Source: Schizochytrium sp. TIO01
Lineage: Eukaryota > Sar > Bigyra > Thraustochytrida > Thraustochytriidae
Direction: 5' to 3'
Length of the DNA: 64,000 nt
NCBI GenBank assembly: GCA_004764695.1
Contig: SMSO01000036.1
Span: 578,001-642,000 of the forward strand
Below are positions 1 to 10,502 of the stretch, in pieces. The notes beneath the pieces are model-generated. The model did no database searches. It had not been told where the DNA came from and saw only the letters and a program-made list of their open reading frames with translations. A program made the translations under genes and the position numbers. Every line of letters begins with the position of its first letter. The first letter of the stretch is position 1.

Positions 1-400
1 GAATCGCTTGAAGAAAATGCTAAATAAGCTCAAGGAGTTGGTCTTATTTGATGCTCTAGGTAAACCTGTTGTCTTCGGAACTGCTTTTACTATTGCAGTT
101 TTCAGTATGGCAGCTAACTATAGTATCCTTCTATACTCCGGAGCACCATATTACATGGTCCCTTGGATTGAGTTTCAATCACGAAATTCCAAGGATCTTG
201 TATTCTGTTATATTGGTGATCTCGAGGAAATGGCTCTGGATTACAGTCTTTTTGGGATTGTAGATATTCTGGAGTTTTTTACTAGTATGTTCCTCTCCGC
301 AATGTTTTGGCTACAGTTCGTATCGATTCTATACTTACATCCTGATTTGGTAGCTGAGAACCAGGAAGAAGGAATGTTTGAAGCTGCAGAGTTTGCATGA
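1..400 (+). CDS. C-terminal part of an unidentified membrane protein
   Basis: The frame is open from the window edge to a TGA at 398-400, so the gene starts upstream. About 130 residues are visible. They include one clear hydrophobic segment (residues about 20-45 of the visible part), a short polar stretch, and a second hydrophobic region near residues 80-107, followed by an acidic tail (ENQEEGMFEAAEFA). This pattern suggests an integral membrane protein with two or more membrane spans and a cytosolic acidic C-terminus. I do not recognise the family. Codon choice is more AT-rich than in the next gene. It is probably real because the frame remains open and the composition is protein-like, but with only the tail visible a chance ORF cannot be excluded. 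Confidence 0.45.
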   Translation, partial: NRLKKMLNKLKELVLFDALGKPVVFGTAFTIAVFSMAANYSILLYSGAPYYMVPWIEFQSRNSKDLVFCYIGDLEEMALDYSLFGIVDILEFFTSMFLSAMFWLQFVSILYLHPDLVAENQEEGMFEAAEFA

Positions 401-881
401 TTCAATCTTGAATTATGAATTGCGAAAAAGAATAAAATAATCAATTGTATGACTGGCTCAAGTGAACATATTATAGTATTATTTGCATGTTTTTGCTTCT
501 TTTTCTATTACTAATTTGATGCTGCAGACTCATATGTATTATGTCAGGGAATTAAAAGAGAGCAATTACAATAAAAGAATATAATATAAAATAAATAAAC
601 GTGAAAGAAATTTAATTAATTTAATTAAAAAAGATTCACTTAGGCCCGATATGAAATAAAGCATCAGGAGGGACCAAACAAGGACCATAACTTAACAACG
701 TTGAGCCGTGCACTCGGTGTCTTCTCCACACAGCGAGGCTGCGTATGCATTGCGTGTATATCGTGTCGCTGATAGATATTGCTTGACGTGCCACTGCTCC
801 TATTGGCTGTCTTTCCTAGGTCGACATTCCTTAGGTCGTTGTCGCTTCTCATTAGTCATTCGTGGTGACAACGACGACACC
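401..881. other. Intergenic, AT-rich then 5' flank of kaptin-like gene
   Basis: No gene seen. The stretch around 560-650 is a strong AT island (repeated TTTAATTAA-type sequence) of the kind that recurs in other intergenic regions of the window. The part from about 700 to 881 is the likely 5' UTR/promoter of the downstream gene; the kaptin frame is open back to 708 but similarity begins only after the ATG at 882. Confidence 0.6.
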
Positions 882-2233
882 ATGAAGGAAGTGCAGTACT
901 TTGAGCTAAGCGGCGTGAGCACGAACATATTCAATACATGTAGCTTCGAGCAATGTGGTCTCCCGCGCCTTTTGGTTTCAAATAAGAATCAATTACTCTC
1001 TTTGGACGCCGAGTGGGGTCGCTTTTCGCTGCAAGTACTTTCATTGCAGAATGTGCCGGATGGCGCTGAGATTGTCTCGCTGACGGGATATTCCACAGAT
1101 GCCACGCTCGCATCAGATCAGGGCATGTACCGCAATGGAAAGACTCCTCCAGAGCGTGCAGTTATTGCAGTGGCATATTCTGAAAATCAGAAGAATGCGT
1201 ATTTCACAGAGAATTCAGATGCAACGGGACACCTTTCGCAGTGGGCACTCTCGGATGTGCCCAACAGTAATAGTAGTGGAGCTCCAGGTGATATAAGTTT
1301 CACGTTTGCAATGACATCGCCGTCAGAAACAACTCCGGGTGTTAGTATGAGACACTCAGCAGATCAAATAGCGGGACGTGAATCATCCCCGTCAGTCTCG
1401 TCTCAAAACGCAACTTTGGCTAACAGATTTAACTCATCCGGCTCGACAGGCACGTCATTGGGCCGAGACAATAACATCATATCATCAATGGCAGCGAGAT
1501 CAACCTCGGATCAAGCAGAAGCCACTCTCGAGAAGCCGAAGTACTTCTTAAACATTTATGCAAACTTGGGTGATGACGACGACTCACCTGAACTCTCCAG
1601 GCTGGTTCAGTCTGTGCCACAACGAATTGAACTTGGCTACGCGCCGCTTCGACTCAAGGGATGCAAAGTGTCTATTTCATTTCGTGAAGCTTCCGAACAG
1701 ATGCTAGTTGTTTCTGGCGATGACACAGTGCTTCATTATTTTCAACAGAGGCGGGCTCACGAAGCACCGTCAAGGCGTAGCTTGGGTATCAGACAGTACT
1801 CCTCTAGTAGCAGTACCACAGGGATAGGTATGCATCGTAGAGGTGTAAGAAGCTATCAAGGATCGAGTGATGACCTTGGGCGAAGAGCAGACTCGATGTA
1901 TTCCATGGGCTCTTCCCATTCCGCTTCGTCCCAAGCAGACTCTGCCTCAGAGTTATCCCGAAGGGTAAAGAACAAGACTCGCCGAGCTAGAAGTGACAAT
2001 AGCGAGGTCTCAAACTCTGAGGAAACAAACTCAATCCAGGACCGAATCCTTGGCAAGGCAAATAATCGCGATCATGATTTCGATGATCTTGACGAAGACG
2101 AGGAGGAAATCGAAGATAACGATGCAGATGATGATCTTGATCGCGAGCTTGATCCAGACGTGCGTGCAGCTCTGCAAGCCAGCCAAGATGATGACGAAGA
2201 AGAAGTTGACCTGGATGCAGAAGAAGACGATGA

Positions 2234-2293
<60 letters not shown>

Positions 2294-3410
2294 CGACGAC
2301 GACGACGACGATGACGACGACGATGATGATGATGATGACGACGATGATGATGACGATGATGACGATGACGATGACGACTTGCTTGAAGGGGAGGATGATG
2401 ATGGTCTTGGAGATGGTGATGATGAGGACGATGGGGATGATGGTGAGGAAGAGGAAGAGGAAGACAGTCGTATTGGAGCTTTCCGTCAACAAGGTCTTGG
2501 TAAGAAACGTAAGAGTGTGACACGGCTTCGGCATAGGAGGACCAGGTCTGGATCACCTGTATCAAGTCGTTTGATGTCTCTCATGGGTATGCCAGGAGAC
2601 CAGGAATTTGCTGGACATTTCTCAAGCTCCGATCTTCGTTCATTTGGAGCGGCATTGTATACGAGAATTCGCACAGCAAAGACCCCTATTACGGGGTTTA
2701 GGATGTGCAAGAGTCCAATTTTGAGCTTCGCAGCTCAGGACCTACAGACAAGCTCGTCAACTCAGCTTTTTGCTGCTGGTAGTGATGATGGTGAGCTTTG
2801 TATTGTCGCAAAACCTTTACAGCGCTCTGACAATGTTGATAGCTCAGCACTGCTACACCTCAATGGTTCCCTTCCGTGCGTGGAGATTATTCAGAGTAGC
2901 AGAAGCAACGAGGCCTGGGATGTGGTTGCTGGCAGTAGTCTTGGCTTCGCTGCGGTGGTGGAAGCGTCAGTCAGTCGCACAAGTGACTTGAGCTTAAGCG
3001 ACCCTTCTTTGCTTCCTCACTCTACAGATTATGATAGTGTCCTCTGTTCCAAAGTTGCAGACATTGACTGGGACGGTGAGCCAGAGGTGCTTCTTGGTAC
3101 CTATGGCCAGCGTTTGCTTTCATACAAACGTGTGACTGAAGGTGAATCCTTGGACGCCTCGGTGAGTATGTCCAATGAGGCAAGATCCTCAGAATATATC
3201 GCCTCGTGGAACCGTGATTTTGCTTACCCTTTGTTCTCTATTGAAACTGGAGATTTTAATCAGGATGGCGCTGACGAAGTTGTTGTGAGTACTTTGGGCG
3301 GCGTGCATATTCTGCAACCAGACTTAAGTGCTGCTGCTGATAAGATCATTCTTGCAGCTGAGCGTCTTGCCGAACTTCAGCGTGCTGCTACGGAAGAGGT
3401 GTACACTTGA
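882..3410 (+). CDS. KPTN: Kaptin-like protein (KICSTOR subunit homologue) with a 47-residue poly-Asp insert
   Basis: 842 residues from the ATG at 882, which sits in a good context (ACACCATGA). An ATG at 708 is in frame but its 58 extra residues show no conservation. The N-terminal part (around VPDGAEIVS and FLNIYANLG), the segment LVVSGDDTVLHYFQ and above all the C-terminus (DSVLCSKVADIDWDGEPEVL, LGTYGQRLLSYK, GVHILQPDLS) match kaptin from memory of the human protein. Human kaptin is about 436 residues, a beta-propeller-type protein with FG-GAP-like repeats, and part of KICSTOR, which places GATOR1 on lysosomes to restrain mTORC1. The extra length here is a Ser-rich region plus an acidic block (nt about 2080-2470) with 47 consecutive Asp (residues 453-499, nt 2238-2378). 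That block lies between conserved propeller segments, so it is probably a surface loop. Family assignment is strong; a KICSTOR role is inference. Confidence 0.85.
2238..2378 (+). repeat. GAT/GAC trinucleotide run coding for 47 Asp
   Basis: An uninterrupted series of Asp codons. The 5' half is almost pure GAT, the 3' half mixes GAT and GAC. The pure part is likely to be length-polymorphic through slippage. The run stays in frame and continues into a looser Asp/Glu/Gly block to about 2470. It also creates long His-rich and Met-rich shadow frames, which are not genes. Confidence 0.95.
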
Positions 3411-3909
3411 AGCTCATGCCCAGTGGCTTGTGTTGTAGCCAAACATTTCTGCTCTTAGTTCTTGACACTGCGTGGCTACTTGGGGTCAATTTGATGGTAC
3501 CTTTACATTGCATAAGCAGAATGTACATAGACATCAAAGAAAAAAACAAAACAAACTGAACTTGCTTCTTTAGTATAGAAGGAAGATTAATTTTCAAAAG
3601 ATGTTGCTTCCGTGAAGAATTGAAATTTTCAGAATCAATGAGCAGAGGTTTGTATCATTTTCCAATTTCTTTTGAAGTAGGGAATTCCCACATCATCACC
3701 ATCAATAACGAAAACTATCAACAAGGGTTATGTTTGTATGAAGTGCAAATGCATATGGGACCCTCCTTGTTGCCAGGACATCTGTTCCTTTTAAGGGAAA
3801 CCATTTAAAAAAAAAAGAAGGATAGTTTTTACTCTGAAATCGTATTTCTACTCGAAGATGGATGTAAATGAAGAGTATAATATAAAAAGACTTAATATAT
3901 ACATATATA

Positions 3910-3956
<47 letters not shown>

Positions 3957-4176
3957 AAAATCATTTATTTGACTTCGAGATGGAGAAAGGTCGATTGTAC
4001 GCAAGATCGTAAGGTTCCACACAGGTTGTCAGATATGTATAAGTAGCCCCACATTGACTTGTGTGCTCCAACGAAGCATCGAGGTGACAAAAACACCCAC
4101 CAGCTTAAGGCATTACAGCTCCATTTGAATTTAATTCAAAGCTAAGCGAGGAAGAAACGGTTGCCATGATATGAAT
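3411..4176. other. Convergent intergenic region with an (AG)20 microsatellite
   Basis: Lies between the 3' ends of the kaptin-like gene and the reductase gene. It holds a perfect AG dinucleotide run at 3913-3952 preceded by an ATATAT stretch. No coding signal seen on either strand. Confidence 0.7.
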
Positions 4177-5340
4177 TTACTTGGTGAGATCGATGACAAT
4201 GCGACCAAAGGTCTCACCCTTGAGCATGGCAGCAGAGATCTCGGGAAGGTCCTCGAGAGTCTTAGTCTCAAACTTGTCAAAGTAGTGGGGCGGGAAGTCA
4301 GTCTCAAGGCGAGCCCAGACCTTCTTGCGGCTCTCCATATCGAGCTGCACAGAGTCAATGCCAAGGAGAGAAACGCCACGGAGGATGAAGGGGAAAACCG
4401 TGGCATCAACCTTGGGTCCAGCAGCGACGCCACTGAGTGCGACAGCGCCACCGTACTTGATGCGCGGGAGGATGGCTGACGTGACGGAGCCTCCAACACA
4501 GTCAATCGCAGCAAAGAAGAGCTCCTTGTCAAGCGGCTTGGCCGGGTCAAGTCTGGAGATGACCTCCTTGGCACCCAGTGACTTGAGCCAAGCCTCGTTC
4601 TCTGCGGCGTGACCAGTGCTGGCAATCACATTCGTGTAACCGAGCTTACCGAGGATGGCGACCGCGGTGGATCCGACGCCTCCGGTCGCTCCTGCCACGA
4701 GGAACGGCGCGTCCTTCGGCACCTCCATGTGGCGCTCAATTGCCATGATGCTCTGCATTGCCGTGAAACCCGCAGTGCCAATGACCATGGCCTGCTCGGT
4801 CGAGAACGACTTGGGCAATGGCACCAGCCACTCCGCCGGTACGACGGCTTTCTCAGAATAGCCACCGTTCATGTGCTGGCCAGCGTAGTGGCCAGTCAGT
4901 ACGACCTTTTCGCCGACTTGGAATCGGCCGGAGTCGTCCTGCTCAATCTCGCCGGCGAAGTCGATACCAGGGACAATGGGGAACTTCGTAGCCACGCCCG
5001 GGAGACCCTGGCAGACCATGGCGTCCTTGTAGTTGACAGTACTCGTGCAGACTTTGACGGAGGCCCTGGGTAGGCCGTGGTACTTCTTGTCATCAAAGGC
5101 GGGCAGGCTGTCGACGGTGGCATCCTCCACAAGCTCGTGGCGCACGGGGTCCGCCTTGGACTCCTTGTGGACGACCAGCGCCTTGAAGCCGCGCTTCTGT
5201 TGCTTCTGCTGCTGCTGCTGCATGTTCAGGGACATAGAGGCTGCCGCACGGTCAACTCCTGCTCTGCCGAGACCCTGAGATCCCAGTTTGGCACGAACCA
5301 TCTTTGCTGCTCCAAGCGCCGCTGCGTTGTGGGTCAACAT
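4177..5340 (-). CDS. Zinc-independent MDR reductase, AcuI/YhdH (acrylyl-CoA reductase) type, probably mitochondrial
   Basis: 387 residues from the ATG at 5340; a GTG at 5367 is in frame but was not used. The first ~50 residues are basic, Ala-rich and nearly free of acids, ending in a Gln run (residues 41-49), which resembles a mitochondrial presequence. The mature part starts at GFKALVVHKE and carries the medium-chain dehydrogenase fold: a GroES-like domain with STVNYKDAMVCQG and PIVPGIDFAGE, then the nucleotide-binding motif VAGATGGVGSTA (residues 215-226) and TFGRIVIDL at the end. There are no catalytic or structural zinc cysteines. This is the pattern of the YhdH/AcuI subfamily, NADPH-dependent reductases that reduce acrylyl-CoA to propionyl-CoA in bacteria. 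The substrate here is inferred; the subfamily assignment is firm. It is convergent with the kaptin-like gene. Confidence 0.85.
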   Translation of the reverse strand: MLTHNAAALGAAKMVRAKLGSQGLGRAGVDRAAASMSLNMQQQQQKQQKRGFKALVVHKESKADPVRHELVEDATVDSLPAFDDKKYHGLPRASVKVCTSTVNYKDAMVCQGLPGVATKFPIVPGIDFAGEIEQDDSGRFQVGEKVVLTGHYAGQHMNGGYSEKAVVPAEWLVPLPKSFSTEQAMVIGTAGFTAMQSIMAIERHMEVPKDAPFLVAGATGGVGSTAVAILGKLGYTNVIASTGHAAENEAWLKSLGAKEVISRLDPAKPLDKELFFAAIDCVGGSVTSAILPRIKYGGAVALSGVAAGPKVDATVFPFILRGVSLLGIDSVQLDMESRKKVWARLETDFPPHYFDKFETKTLEDLPEISAAMLKGETFGRIVIDLTK

Positions 5341-5865
5341 CCTTAGTTTTATGAGGTGGTGCTTCACGGAAACTTTTGGCTTCCCAAGATATCGATTCCT
5401 GCAAAAGAGAGAAACGCTGATTTACAAAGGTTCTTCCGGAGGGAGATCCAATATCCTCTTCCGCCTTGGAGCTAGGTCGCTGCTGCTGCTGCTGCTGCTG
5501 ACTTCTTCAAGTCCCGCCACCGCACGCGGTCGATCGGACCCGCGTGTTTCGGACCCAAGTCGGAGTCGAGTTGGTTTCGCACCGTCAGAACGGAGGAAAT
5601 CAAGAAAGAAGAAGAAGCACGCAGATCAAGAAAAGTTAGAGTCGTCATCACAGCCATCGCTAGGTTAGTCTTCGCGCTCTCGCTCGCCGGGTCTTGGCTG
5701 CGTGCCTTCCTGTGGCTTACCGTGGCGCTGTTTCGATTTTGATCGACAGCTGGTCGCTGGATTGGGCAATTGGTCGACTCATTGACCGCGGCGGTCCTCG
5801 GCTTCGATTGAATCATTCGTTTCATGAGGGCCGAGGACATTTGTGGAACATGATCATGATATGAT

Positions 5866-5903
5866 CAACTTCAACTTCAACTCCAACTTCAACTTCAACT
5901 TCA
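5866..5903. repeat. (AACTTC)n hexanucleotide microsatellite
   Basis: Six or so copies of the hexamer with one C-for-T variant. Non-coding as far as can be seen. Confidence 0.9.
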
Positions 5904-6142
5904 GCCTGGACGTGTAAAAGACGAGAATCGGGAAATCCAAGCAGCGCCAGACTCGAGCTCCGTACCGTGGCAGCGGCAGCAGCAGCAGAGAGTTTTGTGT
6001 CATCCCCTGTCTCGCGGTGCCATGGATCGTACGTTGATCTGTGGGAGGAACTCCTTCATTGATTCTCGTTTGCGACGACGGCCTCCGGATTGTGGAAGCA
6101 GTCCAGGTGCACATTCACGTTGTTCTTCACTTCCAAAGCTGC

Positions 6143-6143
6143 C

Positions 6144-6175
<32 letters not shown>

Positions 6176-6189
6176 CACCATCATCATCC
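6143..6189. repeat. Imperfect (ATC)n microsatellite
   Basis: ATC/CAT triplets with two CAC interruptions. It gives poly-Asp or poly-Ser in shadow frames, but no gene surrounds it. Confidence 0.85.
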
Positions 6190-7819
6190 GAGGAGTTGAG
6201 GCAGCACTGCAAGCTCGCTTGTGACGCTAGGTAGCTAACTCGAGGTGATGGCTGGCATCTATCATCTGTCCAGAGTCGGATTTCATGATCACATTGCGCG
6301 ATCTTTACATTTCATATTTATTCTATTTATTTATTTTTAGTTTAACAAAGAAGGAACACGTTTGTTGGTGAAATATGCTCAATCGTCCTTCCTCTTCGAT
6401 CGGGAACCAACCTTTCGCCCAATGCTCTGATCTCAGGCCATCGGGCTTTTCAGGCGGGCCGAGCATCGTGGCGATAGCACGATATCTGGCTAAGGGCACC
6501 AATACCAACGTTCATCGTGTTGTGAACAAACAAACAAACAAACAAACGAACGAACAAACAAATACGCAGTGACGATGAAAAGAACACATATCTTTCAGAT
6601 GGATTGCCGCAGTGTGACTCAACCTTGGCTGATCCTCTACAAGTATCTTCAAGTTTAATGTTTAAACAATGACAGGCTCTGAAACCTGTATATATTTTTC
6701 AATAGCACATTCGGCAAATGTTGCTTCCATATCCCCTCAAAGACTTGTTTAACTTTAAAATAAAATTAAAAACAAAAATTAAAAGCACTAGTAGTAGCTA
6801 TTCTATATGCATTAATATATTTTACTTTAATTTAACAAAAATAAAAAATGATTTATTAAAAAAAATAAAAAAAATCATTCGACTGCTCTTTTTCTGTTAT
6901 GAAAGTCAAAATATAGATAGGAGCATCTTGGAAAAGGCCGGCAGTAATTATGATTCTGTCAAGCCCCATCCAGTCGAGGCATCCAATCAGAAACCATGAT
7001 GACCTCAATACCAGAGCCCACAGAACGTCAGGTGCAGGCCGCTGATTTTCACATCAGGATTAAGCTTTGGCTTCGCTCGAAAGTCGCAGAAAACCCAGCC
7101 CTCGTCGCCCCACCCCCTGAATTTTTTTCAGTTTACTGCATCGGACACTGGAATCTCCAGCTAACAGTGATTGCGGAATCCTTCTGAGCTCCTCCTCGGT
7201 CACTCGGATTCGCGATTTCCAGATACCATGGGCAGAAGAATTACATCACATCCTCCAGTGCGTCGCAATCACCAGCACGCCGTTTGCCCCCGGTGCTCGA
7301 AGGCTGGCTGTCCTGCACGAAACTAACTGGCCTGACGCCACAAGTGTCTTTCCTTCAAAGCGGTGACGTCGCTTCTGCAGTGGCTGAAGATGCCACCCGC
7401 GAATCCTCACCTCACGTCCACGATTGTTTGTCACATATTCACGTATTCGCGTATTCTTGAGCCTGTGAGATGCACGCATCATCCTTGGCGTCCTCGCTTC
7501 TTCTCTTGCCTGTGCTCGCCATCGCCACGAAACACGAACTGAGACGCTCAGGTTCTCGCGCAGCTCTCAGCGATGATGCACGTGCTGGTGCTGATGCTTG
7601 CGGTCGAGGCCGTTGCCCTCGCAAGAAGCTCTTGGAGGCACCGGCATTGGTTGACTGATCGATCGGCCGGTCGAGAAACCACTGCGAAATCATAGCTCAT
7701 CGAAAGAAACAAGCCGGCAAAGCTCGGCCCACGCTCGCTCGTTCCAGGCAGCCTCCTCGGCCTCGCACGAACCTCCTGCCTGCAGAGCAGATTGAAAACC
7801 CTCGCTCGCTCTCGCCACC

Positions 7820-7860
7820 TCGATCCTCGATCCTCGATCCTCGATCCTCGATCTTCGATT
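7820..7860. repeat. TCGATCC heptamer tandem array
   Basis: About five to six copies of a 7-bp unit, degenerating to TCGATTCGCGATCG at the 3' end. The unit length is not a multiple of three, and no ORF of credible quality crosses it. Confidence 0.85.
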
Positions 7861-8308
7861 CGCGATCGTAAGTAAATCTCGCGGCGTATGCCAAAGTTCT
7901 CATCGCCTGCCAGAACGGGCCCTGAAAACCCAAGGAAAGGTCACACTGAGGGCGGCCCACTTGAATACGGAGTGGACAGTTGGATCTCCGTGCCATCGTG
8001 ACCATCATGGCATGGCAAGGATCTCCATGTCGCCTCGCCAGGGGGGGCTGGACGACCTGAGGGGCGAACGGAGTTGAGCTTCGGCCGGCCCTCAAGCTGT
8101 GTCGGGTTCTTTGCGCTGGTGCTTGATGGAGGTGAGGAGAAGTAGGGATGACGGTAATGCTTAGTGGTAGTAGTGTAAGTCTGCAGGTTTTCTTTTGCTG
8201 CGTATCTGTGGGTCCAATGACCGCAGAGGTGGAAGACGGGCGCGGCCGAGCAGGCTGGTCGAACGGCCCGCCTTAGTGGGTCGCGCAGAAGGAACATAAA
8301 GAAAGCAG

Positions 8309-8339
<31 letters not shown>

Positions 8340-8710
8340 GGACAAAAGACGTTCTGAATCGCTAGCTTCATGATGATGATTCAAGACATCTTTTGTAAAC
8401 TGAAAGTCACTCAGCTATCACGAGGGACGCCCTAAATGTATAGGGTTTCGGCAGCTTAAACTCGCGAGAACAATTCTTCAACAAACGTCGAGAAACGTAA
8501 TAATGTGCAGAGAAAACCACAAGGGTTATTTTCTTGGGGCGAAGTATCAGGTTGGCTATCGCGAAGCAAGTCACAAACCCCTAAAGCTGTATAGCATCGC
8601 GATGCTCGAAAAGCGCCTCCTTAATTTGAGGTCGAATGTGGCCGCCAAAGACAATTCCTTGTGTATTGCAAACAGAACTATATCAAAACACCTTGCTACT
8701 GTGGTGTGCT

Positions 8711-8985
8711 AAGAAACTACTTTATATGCTAACACGGAATCTCCTTTCGCTCTGAAGTAACAAGCAAAAAAATGTTGCAAGCGAGAACATAACACTCAGG
8801 AGAATCTACTTCATATGCTAACACGGAATTTCCTTTTGCTCTGAAGTAACAAGCAGAAAAACATCGCGAGCGAAAACATTGCACTCAGAAGAATCTACTT
8901 TATGTGTTAACACGGAATTTCCTTTCGCTTTGAAGTAACAAGCAGGAAAATGTTGCGAGCGAGAACATGACATTCAGAAGAAGCT
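8711..8985. repeat. Three tandem copies of an 89-bp unit
   Basis: The phrase CTACTTTATATGCTAACACGG recurs at about 8717, 8806 and 8895, exactly 89 bp apart. In each copy it is followed by GAATTTCCTTT, CTGAAGTAACAAGCA and GCGAGAACAT. The copies differ by scattered substitutions and none by an obvious indel, so this is an old direct tandem triplication. The third copy ends at AGAAGCTAG. 89 is not a multiple of three and there are stop codons in the frames, so it is non-coding. Confidence 0.9.
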
Positions 8986-9535
8986 AGATGACTTTTCTCT
9001 TAGCAAAATTGGCTCGTCATTGAGCTGTGTGTGATAAGAAGTCCGACAAATTAGAAACTTGCGGGGATGCTTCTGTTTTTAGTCGAATATCACTGTGGTC
9101 TGATTCCATTTGTAGGCAATGAAATCATCTCGAATGCCTGGGATTGCTGCCCATCTTTCTACGTCAATCCTCTTCGTCTGAAGCAGGCCCAACTCCCTTT
9201 CTGTAGAATTCCGACCTGCTCTTCTAACTGAGCGTTTCCCCTGGTGCTTCTTATTTCAAACCGTACTAACGCAGCACAGTCTCCAAGAGTGTAGCAAGGG
9301 CACTAGGAAACAATATCTTGCAGCATGTCCGCACTTCACAATCTATTTAAAGCTCGAATCAGATAATATTTCGGAAAAATTAATATAATATGTATGAGAT
9401 AGAGGATGCAATACAAATGCGTAGTAGCAGACATCCTATTGATGCCTACAGTATCGGCTAAGTGGTTAAAATCGCGAGCGCCAAATTGCAATACCGAGAC
9501 GAGATCAAGCGATCTTAGCCCGCTTCGACTTCACA

Positions 9536-10084
9536 ATGGAGCAGCAGATCAAGCCCGCCGTGACATGCGTGGTTGTGGACCGCGAGCCCGAGTGCTGCGG
9601 CGTTGTAGCTCCTGGCGGTCTGCTCGGAGATGCCAAGTTCGGTCGCAGGAAACGCCATGATCGCGAGCTTCTTGCCACTGCGGTGCCAAGTGACGACTCC
9701 AAAGCCGCCGAATTCGAAGCAGGGCAGGCCAATGAACAGCTTGTTTTCGAGGGCATAGACCTGACCTCGCTCAAGACTGGCGACAGAGTTCTCATCTGCC
9801 CCGGTAAGCAGCATGACACAAAAAGACCTGTCTCGAGTGCCGTCGAAGCTCGATGCGACGCCATTGCACGCAAATTGTGGCCCGAAGAGCGTGGACCACG
9901 CACAGCTTGCGTGGAGCTTGAATTTCATGCTGCTCGAGATTGTGGCTCGGGAGGAGCATTTTTCTCCACTACAACCCCAGGACTTGTGTGTGCCGGAGAC
10001 TCCGTCGAGATTGCGTCCAAGAAACTGGATGTTACGACGCCATCCCCCTCGGCGCCGATGCCTGAAAGCCCAGAGGCAGTATAA
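9536..10084 (+). CDS. MOSC-domain-like protein
   Basis: 182 residues from an ATG at 9536 (CACAATGG context) to TAA at 10082-10084. The pattern is that of a stand-alone MOSC domain (molybdenum cofactor sulfurase C-terminal domain): PGGLLGDAKFGRR near residues 26-38 (family GGLxGDxH-like), NEQLVFEGIDLTSLKTGDRV at 66-85 (family N-x-E/D-G-I/L-D-L-x-x-L-x-x-G-x-R-h), and the closing strand TPGLVCAGDSVEI at 147-159 (family G-x-V-x-x-G-D-x-V-x-h). Cys107 is a possible counterpart of the conserved MOSC cysteine, but its surroundings differ from the usual motif. MOSC proteins are thought to carry sulfur or bind molybdenum cofactor; the substrate here is unknown. A slightly longer antisense ORF (9515-10099) exists, but it lacks family features and its frame start is less convincing. 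Confidence 0.6.
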   Translation: MEQQIKPAVTCVVVDREPECCGVVAPGGLLGDAKFGRRKRHDRELLATAVPSDDSKAAEFEAGQANEQLVFEGIDLTSLKTGDRVLICPGKQHDTKRPVSSAVEARCDAIARKLWPEERGPRTACVELEFHAARDCGSGGAFFSTTTPGLVCAGDSVEIASKKLDVTTPSPSAPMPESPEAV

Positions 10085-10502
10085 AAAGCCGACGCTCATA
10101 ATTTCTTGAATGCATGGCTAAACTGATTATTGCCATTTTTATTACATACATTAACTTCGATAGAAACTCCCCTGGCTCCGTGGAATTCAGATGACACATT
10201 TGAATTGACCTCCTCGCGCAATACTTTTCTTGGTTGCGTTCTTTGAACTTAGCTCTTCAGGATCGCTCATTCATTTAGGTATAGTTGCGCTGGAATTCTA
10301 GCTAAATGATCCTCGGTCCTGCAGCTCTGCAGTTCTACCTCCGAAGGATCTTTCAAAGGTGCTTGGTGTTGATAAAACTCCCCCAAGAAGGTAGGGTAGT
10401 ACCATGATACTATGAATAAATTATTTGTTCTGAATTTACACAGCGATATCTATGTCGAACATACATCAACATGCTGTTTTCTACTAGTTTATTTTCCTCC
10501 TT
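10085..10502. other. Convergent intergenic region
   Basis: 418 bp between the MOSC-like gene and the LRR gene, holding both 3' UTRs. Mildly AT-rich near 10400-10500. Nothing else seen. Confidence 0.6.

Larger units (their letters stand above)
5341..9535. other. 4.2-kb region without a supportable gene
   Basis: Open frames here are short, use non-ATG starts, overlap on several strands and have low-complexity translations, so none is reported as a gene. Contents seen: CTG run near 5480-5502; (AACTTC)n at 5866-5903; imperfect ATC/CAT run at 6143-6189; (AAAC)n near 6528-6560; an AT-rich island at 6745-6885; a heptamer TCGATCC array at 7820-7860; (CAAG)n at 8312-8339; and three copies of an 89-bp unit at 8711-8985. 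The proximal part is the promoter side of the reductase gene. Confidence 0.6.

Noticed and set aside
1987-2565. Long His-rich and Met/Thr-rich frames over the acidic block of the kaptin gene
   Set aside because: They are mirror images of the GAT/GAC repeat in other frames.
5288-8384. Several frames of 80-150 residues between 5.3 and 8.4 kb
   Set aside because: Overlapping on both strands, low complexity and without domain features.
9515-10099. 194-residue antisense ORF opposite the MOSC-like gene
   Set aside because: No family pattern, while the + frame shows MOSC motifs at three places and a good ATG.
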